Positions 63,454-64,000 of a stretch of 64,000 nucleotides of DNA are shown here, piece after piece. A program made the translations under genes and the position numbers. The notes under the pieces were generated by a model, which saw nothing but the letters and a program-made list of their open reading frames with translations, searched no databases and was not told where the DNA came from. The DNA lies in the NCBI RefSeq assembly GCF_900090275.1, contig NZ_LT607755.1:2418001-2482000 (forward strand), read 5' to 3'. The first letter of the stretch is position 1; each line of letters opens with the position of its first letter. The stretch comes from Micromonospora zamorensis. Lineage in GTDB: Bacteria > Actinomycetota > Actinomycetes > Mycobacteriales > Micromonosporaceae.

Positions 63454-64000
63454 ATGTTCCGACGACAACTGAGACGTACGGCGATGGCCATGCTGGTGGC
63501 CGTGCTGGCGGCAGCCGGGGTGCAGCTCGCCACGGGCGCTCCGGCCGCCGCCGTGCGGACCGTCTACTACGACGCGAGCCGGACCGGTGAGTTCCGCACC
63601 AACTTCGACCAGGCGGCGCAGATCTGGAACAGCCGGGTCAGCAACGTCCGGCTGCTGGCCGGCACCCCGGCCAGCATCACCATCTACGTCGACGACGGCT
63701 GGCCCCGGGCGCAGCCGACCGGCCTCGGCTCGGGACGGATCTGGATGGGCCGCACGGCCGTCAACCAGGGCTACGACCGTAACCGCATCGCCGCCCACGA
63801 GATCGGGCACATCCTGGGCCTGCCGGACCGGCGTACCGGACTGTGCACCGACCTGATGTCCGGCAGCAGCGCCCCGGTGTCCTGCCGCAACGCCAACCCC
63901 AGCTCGACCGAGGCGAGCCGGGTGAACTCGCTGTTCGCCGGCAGCCTGGCCGCGCCGGCCAGTACGACGTACACCTGGACCGGCGACTCCAACATCGAAC
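63454..64000 (+). CDS. Snapalysin-type zinc metalloprotease, 5' part (3' end outside window)
   Basis: Secreted small neutral protease (M7). 182 residues are visible and the frame is open to the window end. A signal peptide (MFRRQLRRTAMAMLVAVLAA, cleavage near PAAA) precedes the catalytic domain: VYYDASRTGEFRTNFDQAAQIW in part, then the zinc motif HEIGHILGLPD (His115, His119, Asp125), the HExxHxxGxxD form unique to snapalysins. GLCTDLMSGSSAPVSC holds the Met-turn-like segment. After about 170 residues extra sequence continues, so a C-terminal domain may follow. GGGGAG lies upstream of ATG 63454. Confidence 0.92.
   Translation, partial: MFRRQLRRTAMAMLVAVLAAAGVQLATGAPAAAVRTVYYDASRTGEFRTNFDQAAQIWNSRVSNVRLLAGTPASITIYVDDGWPRAQPTGLGSGRIWMGRTAVNQGYDRNRIAAHEIGHILGLPDRRTGLCTDLMSGSSAPVSCRNANPSSTEASRVNSLFAGSLAAPASTTYTWTGDSNIE

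Overview
The window is high-GC DNA from an actinomycete. It most resembles Micromonospora or a close relative (inference). Supporting signs are strong third-position GC, GTG starts, a type VII secretion subunit (EccB), mycothiol-type DinB/MDMPI enzymes, a DUF397/Scr1-type regulator pair, a rifamycin monooxygenase behind a rifamycin-associated element, snapalysin, and families of intergenic palindromes. I see no phage, transposase, CRISPR array, rRNA or tRNA. It reads as ordinary chromosome with many small accessory modules.

Layout. 1-4.7 kb: 3' part of an acyl-CoA dehydrogenase, a small membrane protein, a spermidine-synthase-like protein, an orphan eccB and a methyltransferase. 4.7-11.3 kb: a divergent sugar locus, with ABC permeases and binding protein leftward, and an MDR dehydrogenase, TIM-barrel isomerase and GH63-like hydrolase rightward. 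11.3-16.7 kb: two Nudix genes, DUF2267, a serpin, a MazF/PemK-like toxin, a 222-bp repeat element, a flavoprotein, and an ArsR/AHSA1 pair on a dyad operator. 16.7-19.4 kb: a phosphotransferase, then rox with its RAE. 19.4-24.5 kb: GGDEF protein, DUF397/Scr1-type HTH/DUF574 methyltransferase, HxlR facing a broken quinone oxidoreductase, and LacI with tandem operators. 24.6-31.8 kb: membrane Ser/Thr kinase followed by small enzymes (phosphatase, GNAT, hydrolases, DinB, VOC, nitrilase) and DedA.

31.8-34.3 kb is largely non-coding around a secreted lysozyme-fold protein with three tandem SigR/ECF-like promoters. 34.4-45.2 kb: UvrA-like ABC protein divergent from a double-MerR regulator, cell-wall enzymes (DD-carboxypeptidase, VanX-like dipeptidase), secreted cyclophilin, LacI, radical SAM SPL protein, and a ThuA-ricin protein interrupted by a frameshift in a C tract. 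45.2-50.8 kb: WYL regulator, ribosomal-protection tetracycline resistance gene with an overlapping upstream ORF, a 41-aa Cys peptide unit, rtcB and an MDMPI enzyme. 50.9-56.2 kb: MFS exporter with TetR, and a response regulator/histidine kinase/GerMN lipoprotein operon. 56.5-64 kb: rhamnose mutarotase, a Tat-type peptidoglycan hydrolase, a DUF6069/DGPF/ECF42 operon, AMIN-like protein, MFS exporter with DUF5937 regulator, and the 5' part of a snapalysin.

Common threads are antibiotic resistance or tolerance (rox, tet RPP, UvrA-like ABC, APH-fold kinase, two exporters), envelope remodelling, and local one-component regulators sitting on visible dyad operators. All calls come from reading the sequence; no database search was run.
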